Assembly (NCBI GenBank): GCA_025642075.2 | Contig: JAODUO010000948.1 | Location: forward strand, 221,001 to 285,000 | Length of the DNA: 64,000 bases | Origin: Ridgeia piscesae | Lineage: Eukaryota > Annelida > Polychaeta > Sabellida > Siboglinidae | Direction: 5' to 3' | Shown here: positions 61,150-64,000 of the stretch, one piece after another | Layout: the number at the start of each line of letters is the position of its first letter | How positions within the stretch are numbered: position 1 is the stretch's first letter | Notes under the pieces: model-generated | What the model saw: only the letters and a program-made list of their open reading frames with translations | Told to the model about the DNA's origin: nothing | Databases searched by the model: none | Made by a program: the position numbers and the translations under genes

Positions 61150-61500
61150 CACATGATATGAATAGATTAGTTCTAATACAGGGCGGTATCCAATCCTCAG
61201 GATTGCTCAAAGCGCTGTACACTTTACCTCCCTGACAGACCTGTTCAATCAGCATCCAGCCATATGCTACAATTAATGCGCGAAGGCTGCTTGTACACAT
61301 ATCCACCACTGTCTGTAACCAGTGGTGTCCTTCATACAGCTGAGTGAGCTGGAGCAATGTAGAGTGAACAAAACCTGTCCAAGGTTTTAACATCGCAGCA
61401 CAGAATTCGAACCAGGGTCTTCTTAGTCTAGGGTCCGAAGCTCTACCCCCGAGTCGCTGTGGCAGAGTTGTGCGGTACAACCGTAATTTCAGTCCGCTTG
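61150..61500 (-). mobile_element. tRNA-derived SINE, near full length
   Basis: On the minus strand a tRNA-like head (CTCGGGGGTAGAGCTTCGGA and CTGGTTCGAATTC, a good B box) is followed by a body containing TTTTGTTCACTCTACATTGC, ACAGTGGTGGATATGTGTAC, AGCATATGGCTGGATGCTGA and TTGAACAGGTCTGTCAGGGA. Pieces of the same body occur at 3935 and 41440. Confidence 0.6.
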
Positions 61501-61600
61501 AGAAGGCCGCGAGATGCAGCATAAATTATTGGTACACAATAACAAAAAGCTTCTAGAGAGGTAAATGTACTCTGTTACAACTTGCTTGTTTCGATTCCAG

Positions 61601-62314
61601 ATAGCGGCCACAAATTCAGGTGAAAGAAACAAGACTGAAGACACCTGATCACAGCAAATTATTCCACCCGAAAAAATAGGTGAAAAAGCGCCAGGCCCCA
61701 TTTGGACAACTCAGAAAAACGTTCAAGAAATGGAAGGTGAAACGACACGTAGGCGTGCATTCTGCGGGAAAGCGTTTTCCCGTCCTATTTCCCTCAAGAA
61801 GCACGAACAATTACATATGCGTGGCGCTTCTTTTCCGTCAGAACAGCACAAAATGACCCGGGATGACGTAAAGCCAAGCACACGTACAACTGCTAACAAA
61901 TCGTTTGTGTCTGAATGTAAACGGAAGCAGCACGTGCTATTGCGTGCTGATAACGAGCCATTCTCGTGTGCCACATGTGGAAAAACGTACGCCTACACCC
62001 AAAGTCTGAAATACCACGAGAGTACACACACGGGCAAGACGTCACACGTCTGCACTCTTTGCAACAAAACGTACTCCAGTAAAGGTGGTCTTAAATACCA
62101 CGCACTGTCACATACCGGCGAAAAAAAGTTCTCCTGTGTCACGTGTGGGAAATCGTACATCCACATTGGTAGTTTGAAATACCACGAAATGACGCATACA
62201 GGTAAACCGTCTTATGAGTGTACTGTTTGCAATAAGACATACACCAGTAAAGGCGGTCTAAAATATCACGAACGATCGCACACCGGTGATAGGCATTTCT
62301 CATTATCCACGTAA
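61601..62314 (+). CDS. C2H2 zinc-finger exon with an in-frame TGA; four intact fingers
   Basis: After GTTTCGATTCCAG (61600), phase 0 begins IAATNSGERNKTEDT, aligning with the exon starts at 9527, 30718 and 46283, but TGA follows at 61646-61648. The same frame stays open from there (SQQIIPPEKIGEKAPG) to TAA 62314; ATG 61730 (MEGETTRRRAF) is the first in-frame start after the stop. Finger 1 has Arg (CGT) where the first Cys (TGT) belongs; finger 2 has lost its two Cys and the last His. Fingers 3-6 are intact: CATCGKTYAYTQSLKYHESTH-type with CTLC, CVTC and CTVC following, and fingers 4 and 6 share the core KTY.SKGGLKYH, suggesting duplication of two-finger pairs. After HTGDRHFSLST it stops at the start of a would-be seventh finger. 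Could be a partly decayed gene or one translated from 61730. Confidence 0.7.
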
Positions 62315-62449
62315 TACTTGGGAGATCACCATGTGTTCATACTCGATAAATCACAGTGTGTGCATATCAACAGTTAATGTCACGTTTGTATCACACACAC
62401 GACTGCACTCTGATATTAAGGATTATGTTTATCACCAAGTACACACTGT

Positions 62450-62915
<466 letters not shown>

Positions 62916-63099
62916 AGTCTCACTCAACAAAGACGAAGACGAAACCTGCGCGCGCGCCCGCGTGCGTGCGTGCGTGTGTATTATTGTACATGCGCCAATC
63001 CAGATCTGCACCAATCACACATATTATACACACCGTATACAGAATACATTCTGTGCAAACCGTATTTATGTGAAACGTGTACTATGACACTTTGTACAG

Positions 63100-63630
63100 T
63101 TCGGTTATCTTGGATTATGTATAACGGAATATGTCGAATTGATCAGTTATTGACAACACATTTCTGCCTGATGGGGAAAGACGGGATGAAGACGTAATGT
63201 GGGACCAGCCGAAGCGTCAATCAGTGTGTTTGCGAGTTTACAGTTTTTTAATATTTATTATATAAAACTAGTGTGCGGTTGGTGTATTTCTCTCGCAAAG
63301 CTATGCCTTGCAACGTAACATCCTTTAAAAGTTATGGATTTTGGATGGTGTTTAGTCACTTTATTGGTCACTTTTATAATTATTATAATATAGATTGAAC
63401 TTTTTAGTTTATATTTTATCATGATTAGGGTTCAGATACTGTTTTTAATAATGTGTCTATATGTATTTTGTCTACTACTATATTGGTGTATTTTATGAGC
63501 GCTGCAAGGTTTGTCGTGCTGTATTGTACGACCCGTCCGTCAATTCGCACGAGCAGCCGAACCGTTTTGTGTATTTGAATATTTTCTTCAACATCCTAAC
63601 TACTGTATGTAACATATGAGCAAATCCAGG
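63100..63630. other. Intergenic, nothing recognised
   Basis: AT-rich sequence; no supported gene. Confidence 0.35.
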
Positions 63631-63631
63631 A

Positions 63632-63850
63632 CAAAATCCTCTCCGGACATAATCCCCTCGGACAAAATCTTCTCCGGACAGAATCCCCTACTTATTAACG
63701 TTTCCATTCGGACAATGTATTGTGTAAACATTGTATCCCCTCAGACAAAACTCTAATCTCAACACCAGACCCTAACACATAACCCTAACCTAAATGAATT
63801 CAGGGGATTTTGTCCGAGGGGATTTTGACTGAGCGAATTCTGTCCGGTTA
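63632..63850. repeat. GGACAAAATCC motif cluster with inverted copies
   Basis: GGACAAAATCC, GGACATAATCCCCTC, GGACAAAATCT and GGACAGAATCCCCT occur at 63632-63690. The complements GGGGATTTTGTCCGAGGGGA and GAATTCTGTCCGG occur at 63803-63846. Together they form a loose inverted repeat around about 110 bp, as in a small foldback element. Confidence 0.65.
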
Positions 63851-64000
63851 CCAACATGAGAAGCGTGTGGCTGAAATAACCCAAATTCATGCCATATGGC
63901 CGGAGGGAAACCACACCCCTCATTGGAGATTTTATTGGCTGAGCTTAAATGAAGAGTTTCATTGGCACTAACCAGGGGTACTGCTGTCAGGTACTGGGAT

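Noticed and set aside
63770..63800. Telomere-like CCCTAAC and AACCCTAACC phrases
   Set aside because: Only two or three imperfect occurrences; too few for an interstitial telomeric array.

Overview
The window reads as nuclear DNA of an invertebrate animal, probably marine (lophotrochozoan or basal deuterostome; the clade is inference). Support: short exons with GT-AG introns, a THAP domain, a family of C2H2 zinc-finger exons, a CTHRC1-like secreted protein gene, remnants of RTE and CR1/Jockey-type LINEs, hAT-type DNA elements, tRNA-derived SINEs, about a dozen long (TA)n tracts and three multi-kilobase minisatellites. No bacterial, viral or organellar genes were seen.

Layout. 0-4.5 kb: dispersed repeats. 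4.6-10.8 kb: a THAP exon and a five-finger C2H2 terminal exon, probably one + strand gene. 12.1-12.25 kb: a possible minus-strand first exon. 12.9-18.9 kb: a three-exon CTHRC1-like gene with an in-frame TAG; its introns hold a 923-bp hAT-type element and an RTE remnant. 19-30 kb: no convincing gene, but a 2.6-kb imperfect palindrome, many (TA)n tracts and LINE debris. 30.7-47.5 kb: a second + strand gene reconstructed from phase-compatible exons (acidic/one-finger exon, linker exon, three coiled-coil exons, seven-finger terminal exon). Its 10-kb fourth intron contains minisatellite A (31-bp unit, about 5.2 kb), a SINE plus LINE remnant, a decayed zinc-finger exon and minisatellite B (22-bp unit, about 1.4 kb). 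48.7-55.1 kb: minisatellite C (30-bp unit, about 6.3 kb). 55-60.7 kb: transposon-rich, including a hAT-like element nested in a LINE. 61.6-62.3 kb: a further zinc-finger exon with an in-frame stop, then a long (TCTG)n tract.

The main biological signal is the zinc-finger family. Four exons (9527, 30718, 46283, 61601) start right after a splice acceptor, in phase 0, with a related N-terminal sequence. The THAP donor (after 4989) and the last coiled-coil donor (after 45212) are also phase 0. A fifth copy, at 43.2-43.5 kb, is a pseudogene. This fits either a tandem THAP/coiled-coil/C2H2 family or interchangeable 3' exons. Several exons carry one disabling change each (single-base frameshifts near 9973 and 46800-46858, TGA at 61646, TAG at 17998), so decay and assembly error must be separated.

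All calls come from reading the sequence; no database search, splice predictor or transcript was available. Exon borders are inferred from GT/AG signals and phase.
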